From positions 186,001 to 250,000 of the forward strand of contig AP024676.1 of the NCBI GenBank assembly GCA_025998955.1: a DNA stretch of 64,000 bases. Reading direction: 5' to 3'. This stretch comes from Candidatus Roseilinea sp. (lineage in GTDB: Bacteria > Chloroflexota > Anaerolineae > J036 > Brachytrichaceae). The notes under the pieces were generated by a model. That model made no database searches and was not told the origin of the DNA. It was given only the letters and a program-made list of their open reading frames with translations. The translations under genes were made by a program, and so were the position numbers. Positions within the stretch are counted from its first letter, which is position 1. Each line of letters opens with the position of its first letter. This document shows positions 1 through 8,560 of this stretch, in pieces.

Positions 1-2
1 AA

Positions 3-3000
3 TGCCTGGAACGTTTGGCGCATCGCGGCGCGCTGGACGCCGACGGCAAGAGCGGCGACGGCGCCGGCGTGCTGTGCTCGCTCCCTAACACCCTCATCAA
101 TCGTGAGCTGGAGCGCATCGGTCAGCAAGCGCACCGCCCCGGCGACGTCGCAGTGGGCATGATGTTCCTGCCGCGTGACCCCGTCGCCAACACTCGTGTG
201 CGCGAGATCGTCGCGGCGGAGTTGGAGCGGCGCGAGCTGCAAATCCTGATGTGGCGCACGGTGATGCACGAGCCGAACGTGCTGGGCAAGCGTGCGCTGG
301 AGATGCTGCCCGACATCCAGCAGGTCATCGTGGAGCGTCCCTATAGCTTCCGCACCGAGCTGGAGTTCGATCAGCAACTCTACCTCATTCGGCGCTGTAT
401 CGAAAACGCCGTCGAGGCCGTCGGCATCGAAGACTTCTATATCTGCTCGTTCTCGTGCCGGACGTTGGTATACAAAGCGCTCGTCTCGGCCACACAACTG
501 CGCCGCTTCTACATTGACCTAAACGATCCCGACTTCAAGGTCTCGCACGTCATCTTCCATCAGCGCTACTCCACGAACACCTTCCCGAGTTGGGACAAGG
601 CGCAGCCGTTCCGCTTCCTCTGCCACAACGGCGAGATCAACACGGTGGAAGGCAACCAGAACTGGATGCGCGCGCGCGAGCCGGAACTCAACTCACCGAT
701 CTGGGGCAGCGAGATCGAGCACCTCAAGCCCATCGTGGACGTGACCAGCAGCGACACCGGCCGGCTGGACAACGTGATCGAGCTGCTCACGCTGGGTGGG
801 CGCGACATCCGCCACGCGCTCAAGATGTGCATCCCGCAGGCATGGGAGAAAGACCCCGACCTCTCGCCGGCGGTGAAGGGCTTCTTCCGCTACCATGCTT
901 CGCTCATGGAGCCATGGGACGGCCCGGCTTCCATCGTCTTTAGCGACGGCACACTCATCGGCCTGGCGCTCGACCGCAACGGTCTGCGTCCGGCGCGCTA
1001 CCTGCAAACCAAAGATGGCCTGGTCTATGCCGGCAGCGAAATCGGCGCGTTAGATGTAGATCCGGAGCGCATTCTGGTCAACGGCAAGCTCGGCCCCGGC
1101 CAGATGATCTGCGCCGACCTACGCGCGCGCCGGCTGTTCACCAACGACGAAATCCTCAAAGAACTCGCCACGCGCAAGCCCTACCGCGAGTGGGCCTCGC
1201 GTCAACGCGTGCGCCTGGAGGAAGTCGCGCAGATCGTGATCGAGCAGCCGGCGGTCAACTCCGATGCGCTGCTCGTCAAGCAGGCGCAGTTTGGTTGGAC
1301 CAGCGAAGAGCTGACCTTGATCGTCAAGACCATGTTCGAGGACGGCACCGAGCCGGTCGGCTCGATGGGCGACGACACGCCGCACGCCGTGCTCTCCCCC
1401 AAGCCGCGGCCGCTGTTCAACTACTTTAAGCAGCGCTTCGCCGAGGTCACTAACCCGCCGATTGACCACCTGCGCGAAGACCAGGTGATGAGCCTGCGCG
1501 TGCTGCTGGGCCGGCGCGGTAACCTGCTGGCCGAGACCGAGGAGCTGGCCCACCTCGTCCGCCTGAACAGCCCGGTGCTCTCCAACGAGGAACTCAAGGC
1601 GCTCCAGAATCTCGACGATCCGGCGTTCCGGTCGGTTGTGCTGGATGCGACTTTTCCTGTGCCGACGCTCGACTCCCCTGTTCTCGCTCTCGACGCGGAA
1701 GTTGGGAGTCGGGAGTGTGCGCTGGAGCGTGCGGTGCGCAAGCTATGCGACGACGCCGAGCGCGCCGTGCAGTTCGGGGCCAGCATCCTGATCCTGAGCG
1801 ACAAGAAAGCCGGCTCGCAGCGCGCGGTGATTCCGGCGCTGCTGGCCGTCGGCGCGGTGCATCATCACCTCATGCGCAAAGGGCTGCGCAGCCGGGCCAG
1901 CCTGGTCGTAGAAAGCGGCGAGGCGCGCGAGGTGCATCACTTTGCCGTGCTGCTCGGCTACGGCGCGAGCGCAATCAACCCCTACCTGGCGCTAGATACG
2001 GCGCGCGAGGCCGTTCAGCGCGGCCGCGTGCGCGACAAGTCGCTAAGCGAGAGCGACGTGGTCAAGCGCTACATCAAGGCAGTCGAGAAAGGCATCTTGA
2101 AGGTGATGTCTAAGATGGGCATCGCCAGCGTGGACGCCTACACCGGCGCGCAGATCTTCGAGGCGGTCGGCCTGGCGCCGGAGCTGATCGAGGAGTGTTT
2201 CACCGGCACCCCGTCGCGCATCGGCGGCATCTGCTACAGCGAGATCGAGCAGACCGTGCTGCAATGGCACGCTCATGCCTATCGGCGGATTGAGAATGAA
2301 GAATTGAGCATTGAAAGAGGGGAGCGCAGCGCCGAGGAGGGTTCAACTTCTCAACTTTCAATTCTCAATGCTCAATTGAAGCTGGACCATCCCGGCTTCT
2401 ACAAAGAGCGCGCCGGCGGCGAGCCGCACGGCTATTCTCAGAAAGCGGTTCATGCCCTTCAGAAAGCCGTGCGCCTGGACAACATCTTCGACTACACCGG
2501 CGAGACCGAGCTGGTCACCGGCATCGCGCGCACAAAGGTCAAGACCTTCGCGCTCAACGGCAACTTCCAGCGGGGCTATGCGCTGTACAAGGAATTCGCC
2601 AACCTGTTCGAGCCGAACGGCCAGCCGATCGAGCCGCGCGACTTGATGGAGATTCGTTCCGATCGCGCCCCGATCTCGATTGAGGAGGTGGAGCCTATCG
2701 GCAGCATTCTGGCGCGCTTCAGCACGGCGGCGATGTCGCTCGGCGCCCTCTCGCCGGAGGCGCACGAGACGCTGGCGGTCGCCATGACACGCCTGGGCGG
2801 CTTGAGCAACAGCGGCGAGGGCGGCGAGGAAGCGCGACGCTTCATGGAAGAGGGCAACAGCGGCATCAAGCAGGTGGCGTCCGGTCGTTTTGGCGTGACG
2901 CCGGCCTATCTGCTCAGCGCCGCCGAGTTGCAGATCAAGATGGCGCAGGGTAGCAAGCCCGGTGAAGGCGGCCAAATCCCCGGCCACAAGGTGACCGATC

Positions 3001-4601
3001 TCATCGCCCGCGTGCGCCACACCGTGCCCGGCGTGGCGCTGATTTCTCCGCCGCCGCATCATGACATCTACTCGATCGAAGACCTCGCCCAGCTCATCTA
3101 CGACCTTAAACAGATCAACCCGAACGCCAAGGTGAGCGTCAAACTGGTGGCGCAGGCCGGCGTAGGCACCATTGCCGCCGGCGTGGTCAAGGCGATGGCC
3201 GATATCGTGCTGATCAGCGGCCACAGCGGCGGCACCGGCGCATCGCCGCTCAGTTCGATCAAGAACGCCGGCATGCCCTGGGAGATCGGCCTGGCCGAAA
3301 CGCAGCAGACGCTGCTGGAGAACAACCTGCGTAGCCGCGTCCGCCTGCGCGCCGACGGCGGCATGCGCACCGGGCGCGACGTGATCATCGCGGCCCTGCT
3401 GGGTGCAGACGAGTATTCGTTCGGCACCGCCGCGCTCATCGCCGAGGGCTGCATCATGGCGCGGGTGTGCCACCTGAACACCTGCCCGACCGGCGTAGCG
3501 ACGCAGAAGCCGGAGTTGCGCCTCAAGTTCGAGGGCAAGCCGGAGCACGTGATGGCGTATCTGCTCTACGTTGCGCAGGACGTGCGCGAGCACCTGGCGC
3601 AGATGGGCTATCGCTCGCTCGATGAGATCATCGGCCGCTCCGACCTCATCGCCAAGCGTTGCCCCGCATCGCACGAACCACCGCCGGTGCGCCATCGCGA
3701 GGAGATGCTCACCTTGCGCCGCCTCAGCGTCGCACCACCGAGAGGGCGTGCGTTGCGCCACAGCGAACCGGCGCCGCAGTATCCGCGCAATGCGCTGAAC
3801 GAGATGATCGTGCAGGACGCACGCACCGCCATTGATGAGCAATGGCCGATCAAGCTGCACTACACCATCCGCAACCAAGACCGCAGCATCGGGGCGCGCT
3901 TGAGCGGCGAGATCACGAAGAAATACTACGACGGCGGCTTGCCGGCCGGCACCATTGAGATCAGCTTCCGCGGCTATGCCGGCCAGAGCTTCGGCGCATT
4001 CACCACCAACGGCATGCGCCTACACCTGGTCGGCGCAGCCAACGACTACGTCGGCAAGGGCATGCGCGGCGGCGAAATCTCCATCCGCCCCTTCCCAGAG
4101 GTGACCTACGTGTGGGCCGACAACCACATCCTGGGCAACACGGCGCTCTACGGCGCGACCGGTGGAGCGCTGTTCGCCGCCGGGCGCGCTGGCGAGCGTT
4201 TCGCCGTGCGCAATAGCGGCGCGTGTGGCGTGGTGGAGGGCGTAGGCGAGCACGCATGCGAATACATGACCGCCGGTGTCGTGGTGGTGCTGGGAACGAC
4301 CGGCCGCAACTTCGCCGCCGGCATGACCGGCGGCATGGCCTTCGTGTATGACCCCGATGGCACGTTCGTGAACCGCTGCAACACCGAGCTGGTAGATGTG
4401 GATCGCCTGACGCACCCCGGCATGAAGAAGCTGGTGAAGAGCCTGCTGCGCCGGCATTACGAGCTGACCAACAGTCCGCGCGCCCGCGAACTGCTGACCC
4501 ACTGGGAAGAGGCGTCGCTGTCGTTCCGGCGCGTGCTTCCCAAGGATCGCGTCGCCGAAATCGAGGCCATCAACGAGTTCTCGGATTTCCAGCAGACGTA
4601 G
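3..4601 (+). CDS. gltB: Glutamate synthase large subunit, 5' partial
   Basis: Makes glutamate from 2-oxoglutarate and glutamine-derived ammonia. The frame is open to the left edge (CLERLAHRGALDADGK), so the start and the N-terminal nucleophile Cys of the glutaminase domain are off-window. Counting from the TTG at 15, visible parts are the rest of the class II glutaminase (to about 400), the FMN-binding barrel (about 850-1200, LSNSGEGGEEARR), the 3Fe-4S motif CIMARVCHLNTC and the C-terminal GXGXG domain (FRGYAGQSFGAF). About 1530 visible residues fit the family size. Two low-complexity stretches (about 548-566 and 757-790) come from in-frame repeat insertions. No gltD follows; the next gene is on the other strand. 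Confidence 0.96.
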   Translation, partial: CLERLAHRGALDADGKSGDGAGVLCSLPNTLINRELERIGQQAHRPGDVAVGMMFLPRDPVANTRVREIVAAELERRELQILMWRTVMHEPNVLGKRALEMLPDIQQVIVERPYSFRTELEFDQQLYLIRRCIENAVEAVGIEDFYICSFSCRTLVYKALVSATQLRRFYIDLNDPDFKVSHVIFHQRYSTNTFPSWDKAQPFRFLCHNGEINTVEGNQNWMRAREPELNSPIWGSEIEHLKPIVDVTSSDTGRLDNVIELLTLGGRDIRHALKMCIPQAWEKDPDLSPAVKGFFRYHASLMEPWDGPASIVFSDGTLIGLALDRNGLRPARYLQTKDGLVYAGSEIGALDVDPERILVNGKLGPGQMICADLRARRLFTNDEILKELATRKPYREWASRQRVRLEEVAQIVIEQPAVNSDALLVKQAQFGWTSEELTLIVKTMFEDGTEPVGSMGDDTPHAVLSPKPRPLFNYFKQRFAEVTNPPIDHLREDQVMSLRVLLGRRGNLLAETEELAHLVRLNSPVLSNEELKALQNLDDPAFRSVVLDATFPVPTLDSPVLALDAEVGSRECALERAVRKLCDDAERAVQFGASILILSDKKAGSQRAVIPALLAVGAVHHHLMRKGLRSRASLVVESGEAREVHHFAVLLGYGASAINPYLALDTAREAVQRGRVRDKSLSESDVVKRYIKAVEKGILKVMSKMGIASVDAYTGAQIFEAVGLAPELIEECFTGTPSRIGGICYSEIEQTVLQWHAHAYRRIENEELSIERGERSAEEGSTSQLSILNAQLKLDHPGFYKERAGGEPHGYSQKAVHALQKAVRLDNIFDYTGETELVTGIARTKVKTFALNGNFQRGYALYKEFANLFEPNGQPIEPRDLMEIRSDRAPISIEEVEPIGSILARFSTAAMSLGALSPEAHETLAVAMTRLGGLSNSGEGGEEARRFMEEGNSGIKQVASGRFGVTPAYLLSAAELQIKMAQGSKPGEGGQIPGHKVTDLIARVRHTVPGVALISPPPHHDIYSIEDLAQLIYDLKQINPNAKVSVKLVAQAGVGTIAAGVVKAMADIVLISGHSGGTGASPLSSIKNAGMPWEIGLAETQQTLLENNLRSRVRLRADGGMRTGRDVIIAALLGADEYSFGTAALIAEGCIMARVCHLNTCPTGVATQKPELRLKFEGKPEHVMAYLLYVAQDVREHLAQMGYRSLDEIIGRSDLIAKRCPASHEPPPVRHREEMLTLRRLSVAPPRGRALRHSEPAPQYPRNALNEMIVQDARTAIDEQWPIKLHYTIRNQDRSIGARLSGEITKKYYDGGLPAGTIEISFRGYAGQSFGAFTTNGMRLHLVGAANDYVGKGMRGGEISIRPFPEVTYVWADNHILGNTALYGATGGALFAAGRAGERFAVRNSGACGVVEGVGEHACEYMTAGVVVVLGTTGRNFAAGMTGGMAFVYDPDGTFVNRCNTELVDVDRLTHPGMKKLVKSLLRRHYELTNSPRARELLTHWEEASLSFRRVLPKDRVAEIEAINEFSDFQQT
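1660..1714. repeat. In-frame short-repeat insertion in gltB
   Basis: CGACTCCC at the left and GGGAGTCG at the right form an inverted pair around a CTCG-rich core. The stretch encodes a non-conserved linker between the central and FMN domains. It resembles the GACTCCC/GGGAGTC units in the histidine phosphatase gene near 33.2 kb. Confidence 0.55.
2286..2384. repeat. GAATTGAG-type inverted repeat insertion inside gltB
   Basis: The left arm carries GAATTGAGCATTGAAAG and the right arm carries the reverse-oriented CTTTCAATTCTCAATGC, so units of one repeat face each other and could form a hairpin. The same GAATTGA heptamer forms the array downstream of sufC and the tracts beside glgC and rfbB. Here it is in frame and encodes about 30 polar residues (starting RIENEELSIERGERSAEEG) before conserved sequence resumes at DHPGFYKERAGG. 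Confidence 0.75.
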
Positions 4602-4672
4602 CGATTTGCCGTTGAGGTTATAGCGGTGTCGCATCGTCGTGTAGCAGCCAACAAGCTGCTGCACGATTGTCG

Positions 4673-5773
4673 TCATCGGACGTAGATCGGATTGCTGTAA
4701 ATCCAGCCGCGCCACCAGCCGCGAAAGAAGCGTCGCACCTCGACGCGATAGGCACCCGGCGCGACGCTGGTGTGTTCCAGCGATCTGCCCAGCTTCCTCG
4801 CAACAGGCCGCCCGTTGTGCAACAGTGTGATGAGGCCGGTGCCCGGACAGCGCACCTCGAACCGCGTCGCGCCGTGCCGATGCAGCTCCTCGCCCATCGT
4901 CGCGCGTGCGGCGCTGCTGCGCGCCGTGAATGCGAATCCGCGCGCACAGCCGGCCAGATCGTAGGCGACGAAGCAGCGTCCGGCGCGCAGCGCGTCGTAG
5001 ATCATATGTTTGTCGCGCGCGATGTCCTGTGTCAGCGGCCGCTCGATGAGCAGGTGCGTATTGACGCAACGGAATAAGTAGTCGTATGGAAAGATGGTCT
5101 TCCGAATGGGGCCGATCTGGAAGGGTGTGCCGTGTGCGTCGGCGTTACCGATGGCGACCACACGCCGGCCGTTGGCCAGCAACTCATCCCACTTGCGCAG
5201 CGTCGCCTTGAACGGGCCGCGGATCACCAGCGAGGGGAAGAAGACGCCGAACAGCGCCGCCGGCCAGTTCCACAGCCGGGCCTTGAACTCGGTCATGTAG
5301 TTCCAGAGTTCGATGCCGGTGTTGTCATGCACATCCCAGTCAACCCACGGGATGGCGGCGAAGTCTTCGCTCAGCGGGCTGCCGTATTCGATGGGGTGCG
5401 CAAAGAACGTCAGGCCGCCGCGCCGGGTGACCTCGTGCATCAACTGATGCGGATTCGGCGCGAATGGGGCGACCTCATCCTCGGCGCCATATACCAGACA
5501 GTGATTGGCTTGTGGCCGGCGTCGCGCGTCGTGCACCTCCTCGCCCACCAACACCAATACGCCATCCACGTAGCCGTCTTTGCCGCACACCAGGACGTTG
5601 TGATCGGTGATGATGATGGCGTCCAAGCCGGCGCGCGCAGCCGCCGCGGCGATTTCTCGGTGGTAGCAGTGCCCATCGGAGTACGGTGTGTGCATGTGCA
5701 GATTCGCGACGATCTCCACCATCAGCGGCGCGATTGTAAGCGAGGCAGCAACGTGACTTTCTTGTGGGTGCAT
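4673..5773 (-). CDS. PHP-domain metal-dependent hydrolase
   Basis: A PHP (polymerase and histidinol phosphatase) superfamily protein of 366 residues. The metal-binding motif NLHMHTPYSDGH (about residues 24-35) and a second motif IITDHNVLV lie near the N-terminus; later His/Asp ligands include FFAHPIEYG and GNADAHG. The C-terminal 90 residues look like a beta-rich accessory domain. Met18 (5722), just before VEIVANLHMHT, is a plausible alternative start, and neither start has a clear Shine-Dalgarno. It converges on gltB with a 71 bp gap. Substrate unknown; phosphoesterase activity is inferred from the family. Confidence 0.85.
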   Translation of the reverse strand: MHPQESHVAASLTIAPLMVEIVANLHMHTPYSDGHCYHREIAAAAARAGLDAIIITDHNVLVCGKDGYVDGVLVLVGEEVHDARRRPQANHCLVYGAEDEVAPFAPNPHQLMHEVTRRGGLTFFAHPIEYGSPLSEDFAAIPWVDWDVHDNTGIELWNYMTEFKARLWNWPAALFGVFFPSLVIRGPFKATLRKWDELLANGRRVVAIGNADAHGTPFQIGPIRKTIFPYDYLFRCVNTHLLIERPLTQDIARDKHMIYDALRAGRCFVAYDLAGCARGFAFTARSSAARATMGEELHRHGATRFEVRCPGTGLITLLHNGRPVARKLGRSLEHTSVAPGAYRVEVRRFFRGWWRGWIYSNPIYVR

Positions 5774-5911
5774 TCGTGCATAGGGGCAAAATTTGCAGGG
5801 TCGGGCGCGGACTCCGTTCCGCGCCTATCTATGCCGCGAATGGGGCAGAGCGCGCCCTAGCTCATACGTCTGCTCCGTTGGCGAATGCCCCTTTTTGTTC
5901 AGAGTAGGTGC

Positions 5912-5917
5912 TATAAT
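5912..5917 (+). promoter_or_regulatory. -10 box of tRNA-Gly
   Basis: TATAAT lies 10 bp before the tRNA 5' end, so transcription would start at or near the mature end. No good -35 is seen at 16-18 bp spacing; TTGTTC at 5895 is too close. Confidence 0.6.
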
Positions 5918-5927
5918 TTCGCTCGTC

Positions 5928-5999
5928 GCGGGAGTAGCTTAGTGGTAGAGCGTTTGCTTCCCAAGCAAAAAGTCGCGGGTTCGAATCCCGTCTCCCGCT
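5928..5999 (+). tRNA. tRNA-Gly (anticodon CCC)
   Basis: The full cloverleaf can be drawn by eye. The acceptor stem is GCGGGAG with CTCCCGC, and the D-arm is GTAGCTTAGTGGTAGAGC. The anticodon stem TTTGC/GCAAA encloses loop TTCCCAA, giving anticodon CCC for codon GGG. The T-arm is CGGGTTCGAATCCCG and the discriminator base is T. CCA is not encoded. Confidence 0.95.
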
Positions 6000-6003
6000 T
6001 GAG

Positions 6004-6036
6004 CTGACAGGTTGCTGAACCTGTCAGTTTCTTTTT
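6004..6036 (+). terminator. Rho-independent terminator after tRNA-Gly
   Basis: A perfect 10 bp stem, CTGACAGGTT with AACCTGTCAG, loop GCTG, is followed directly by TTTCTTTTT. The ferredoxin ATG starts on the next base. Confidence 0.93.
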
Positions 6037-6441
6037 ATGCCGCTGCTGAGCGTGCTTGTCGGAGATGTGACACATTCATTGCTGGTCGAGCGTGGCTCGA
6101 ACCTGCGTCGCGTGCTGCTCGATGCGGGCATCTCGCCATATGCGCCGCTGGCACGAAGAGCGAACTGCAGCGGGCGTGGCTTGTGTGCGACGTGTGGCGT
6201 GCGCATCCTCTCGGGCGCGCCCGCGCCGGTGCATTGGCACGATCGGCTCGCCGCGCGCTTCGGCTATCCTCGGCTGTCCTGCCAAATCACGATCCACAAT
6301 GATATGGTGGTGCGCATCCTCACCGACAAATGGATCTGGGGCGGGCGCGAGCTATCACCAGAGAGGGGGAAACGATCGAGGCCCGCTGTTGCCAGCGAGC
6401 CTCAACCGACCCATACACACTCTCAGGAGAGAAGACCGTAG
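6037..6441 (+). CDS. 2Fe-2S ferredoxin
   Basis: A small electron-transfer protein of 134 residues. Cys44, Cys50, Cys53 (ANCSGRGLCATCGV) and Cys82 give the CX5CX2C...C pattern of adrenodoxin/plant-type 2Fe-2S ferredoxins. The last ~35 residues are polar and probably disordered. The ATG abuts the T-run of the tRNA terminator, so there is no Shine-Dalgarno; translation may be leaderless from a promoter inside the terminator, or depend on read-through. It ends 4 bp before the convergent fasciclin gene. The redox partner cannot be told from the context. Confidence 0.85.
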   Translation: MPLLSVLVGDVTHSLLVERGSNLRRVLLDAGISPYAPLARRANCSGRGLCATCGVRILSGAPAPVHWHDRLAARFGYPRLSCQITIHNDMVVRILTDKWIWGGRELSPERGKRSRPAVASEPQPTHTHSQERRP

Positions 6442-6445
6442 ACGT

Positions 6446-8311
6446 TTACTTCATGCTTGGCGGTAGGATCACGGTGTCAATCACGTGGATCACGCCGTTG
6501 CTGGCCATCACGTCGGCGGTGACCACCTTCGCATTGTTGATCATCACACCGCCGTAGCCATCCGACTTGATGGTGATCTCTTCGCCTTGAACTGTCTTAG
6601 CGCTGGTCAGCTTCGCCGCATCGGCCGCAGTCACTTTGCCGGGCACGACGTGGTAGGTCAGGATGGCGACCAACTTGTCCTTGTTCTCCGGCTTGAGCAG
6701 GCTCTCGAGCAGGGCCTTGTCCAGCTTGGCGAAGGCTTCATCGGTCGGCGCGAAGACGGTGAACGGCCCTGCACCCTTGAGCGTATCCACCAAGCCGGCG
6801 GCCTGAACAGCGGCAGCCAAAGTCTTAAACGAGCCGGCAGCCACTGCGGTGTCCACGATGTCCTTCGCCTTTTCAGCTTGCATGCGCAGCGCCTCGCGCA
6901 CTGAAGGCGGCAAGATCACCGTGTCAATCACATGAATCACGCCATTGCCAACCGGCATGTCGGCGACGGTCACCTTTGCGACGCCGTTGAGTGTCACCAC
7001 GTCGTTATCCACCTTGATCTCGACCTCTTCACCTTGGACGGTCTTGGCGCTGGTCAGTTTGGCTACATCGGCCGCAGTCACTTTGCCGGGCACGACGTGG
7101 TAGGTCAGAATAGCGGCCAGTTGGTCTTTGTTCTCCGGCTTGAGCAGGCTCTCGAGCAACGCCTTGTCCATCTTAGCGAACGCCTCGTTGGTGGGCGCGA
7201 AGATGGTGAACGGCCCCTCGCCCTTGAGCGTGTCCGACAAGCCAGCAGCGTTGATTGCGGTTGCCAGCGTTTCGAACAGGCCGGTCGTCGCGATCTTATC
7301 CAGCGCAGTCAGCTCTGTTGCCATCGAGGGCGGCAGGATCACGGAGTCAATGATGTGGATGATGCCATTGCGGGTCGCCACGTCAGCCGTAATGACCTTG
7401 GCATCGTTAATCATCACACCACCGGCGTCCGTTTTGATGGTGATCTCTTCGCCTTGGACGGTCTCGGCCTCGGTGAGCTTGGCTACGTCTGCCGCAGTCA
7501 CTTTGCCGGGCACGACGTGGTAGGTCAGAATGGCGACCAACTTGTCCTTGTTCTCCGGCTTGAGCAGGCTCTCGAGCAGCACCTTGTCCAACTTGGCGAA
7601 GGCTTCGTCAGTCGGCGCGAAGACGGTGAACGGCCCTTCGCCCTTGAGCGTGTCCACCAGTCCGGCCGCCTGCAGGGCAGTCGCCAGCGTGTTGAACGAG
7701 CCGGCAGCCACCGCCGTATCCACGATATCTTTCAGATCGGCAGCAGCGAGCGCCTCGCTCACCGAGGGTGGCAGGATCACGGTGTCAATGACATGAATCA
7801 CGCCGTTGCTGGCCATCACGTCGGCTGTGACGACCTTGGCATCGTTGATCATCACATTGCCGCCGTCCACCTTGATGGTGATCTTCTCGCCTTGAACGGT
7901 CTCGGCCTCGGTGAGCTTGGTCACATCCGCGGCAGTCACCGTGCCGGGGACGACGTGATAGGTCAGGATGGCGACCAGTTGGTCTTTGTTCTCCGGCTTG
8001 AGCAGGCTCTCGAGCAGCGCCTGGTCCAACTTAGCGAACGCTTCGTCGGTGGGCGCGAAGACGGTGAACGGCCCTGCGCCCTTGAGCGTATCCACCAGCC
8101 CGGCAGCTTGAAGGGCGGTTGCCAACGTATTGAATGTGCCGGCGGCTAGGGCGGTGTCCACAATGTCTTTCGTCTCCATTGCCGGCGCCGCAGTTGGCGC
8201 TTCGGTGGGCGGGGGCGCTTGTGTAGGCGCAGGCATTTGAGCCGGCATCGCACACGCTGCCAAAACCATCGCACTTGCTACACCCATCAAAAGCACTTTT
8301 CTCTTCAACAT
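6446..8311 (-). CDS. Lipoprotein with four fasciclin (FAS1) domains
   Basis: An exported, lipid-anchored protein of 621 residues. The signal peptide ends in lipobox LAAC (Cys20) and is followed by a Pro/Thr/Ala-rich tether (21-46). Four FAS1 domains follow at about 49-183, 194-328, 329-470 and 471-621, each with [14 protein letters not shown]-like and [15 protein letters not shown]-like motifs and ending in [16 protein letters not shown]1 domains act in adhesion or polysaccharide binding. The copies are so alike, even in DNA, that tandem duplication must be recent or maintained by gene conversion. Domain 3 is the most divergent. A good Shine-Dalgarno (GGAGGAGAAC) precedes the ATG. Monocistronic. 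Confidence 0.95.
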   Translation of the reverse strand: MLKRKVLLMGVASAMVLAACAMPAQMPAPTQAPPPTEAPTAAPAMETKDIVDTALAAGTFNTLATALQAAGLVDTLKGAGPFTVFAPTDEAFAKLDQALLESLLKPENKDQLVAILTYHVVPGTVTAADVTKLTEAETVQGEKITIKVDGGNVMINDAKVVTADVMASNGVIHVIDTVILPPSVSEALAAADLKDIVDTAVAAGSFNTLATALQAAGLVDTLKGEGPFTVFAPTDEAFAKLDKVLLESLLKPENKDKLVAILTYHVVPGKVTAADVAKLTEAETVQGEEITIKTDAGGVMINDAKVITADVATRNGIIHIIDSVILPPSMATELTALDKIATTGLFETLATAINAAGLSDTLKGEGPFTIFAPTNEAFAKMDKALLESLLKPENKDQLAAILTYHVVPGKVTAADVAKLTSAKTVQGEEVEIKVDNDVVTLNGVAKVTVADMPVGNGVIHVIDTVILPPSVREALRMQAEKAKDIVDTAVAAGSFKTLAAAVQAAGLVDTLKGAGPFTVFAPTDEAFAKLDKALLESLLKPENKDKLVAILTYHVVPGKVTAADAAKLTSAKTVQGEEITIKSDGYGGVMINNAKVVTADVMASNGVIHVIDTVILPPSMK

Positions 8312-8560
8312 CTTCCGTTCTCCTCCAGTAGATCAAATAGCTACAGAAGCGTTCAGCCCGTCTGTTGCCCGTGCAACAGGCGTGACCTCACGCCGTTCAA
8401 ACTATGCATAGTCGGTGTGAAGACCTTGTGATGTCTGGCTAAAAACGGACTGAAGAAAGAAGAAGTAACTCGCGAGGAGTGGCTGAGCCTTTCATGAGAG
8501 GCTTGGAGGGTCAGGGCATGCAGGGCGGAGGAAGCAAGGCGGGCAACGCATCACCGCGTT

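Noticed and set aside
2358-3878. 506-codon open frame opposite gltB
   Set aside because: High-GC antisense shadow; the plus strand encodes unmistakable FMN and Fe-S motifs of glutamate synthase.
6932-8149. 405-codon plus-strand frame opposite the fasciclin gene
   Set aside because: It repeats in step with the FAS1 domains, showing that it merely reflects the opposite strand.
8312-8560. Regulatory RNA between the fasciclin and purD genes
   Set aside because: Apart from the fasciclin ribosome site and weak hairpins, no conserved structure or consensus promoter is seen.
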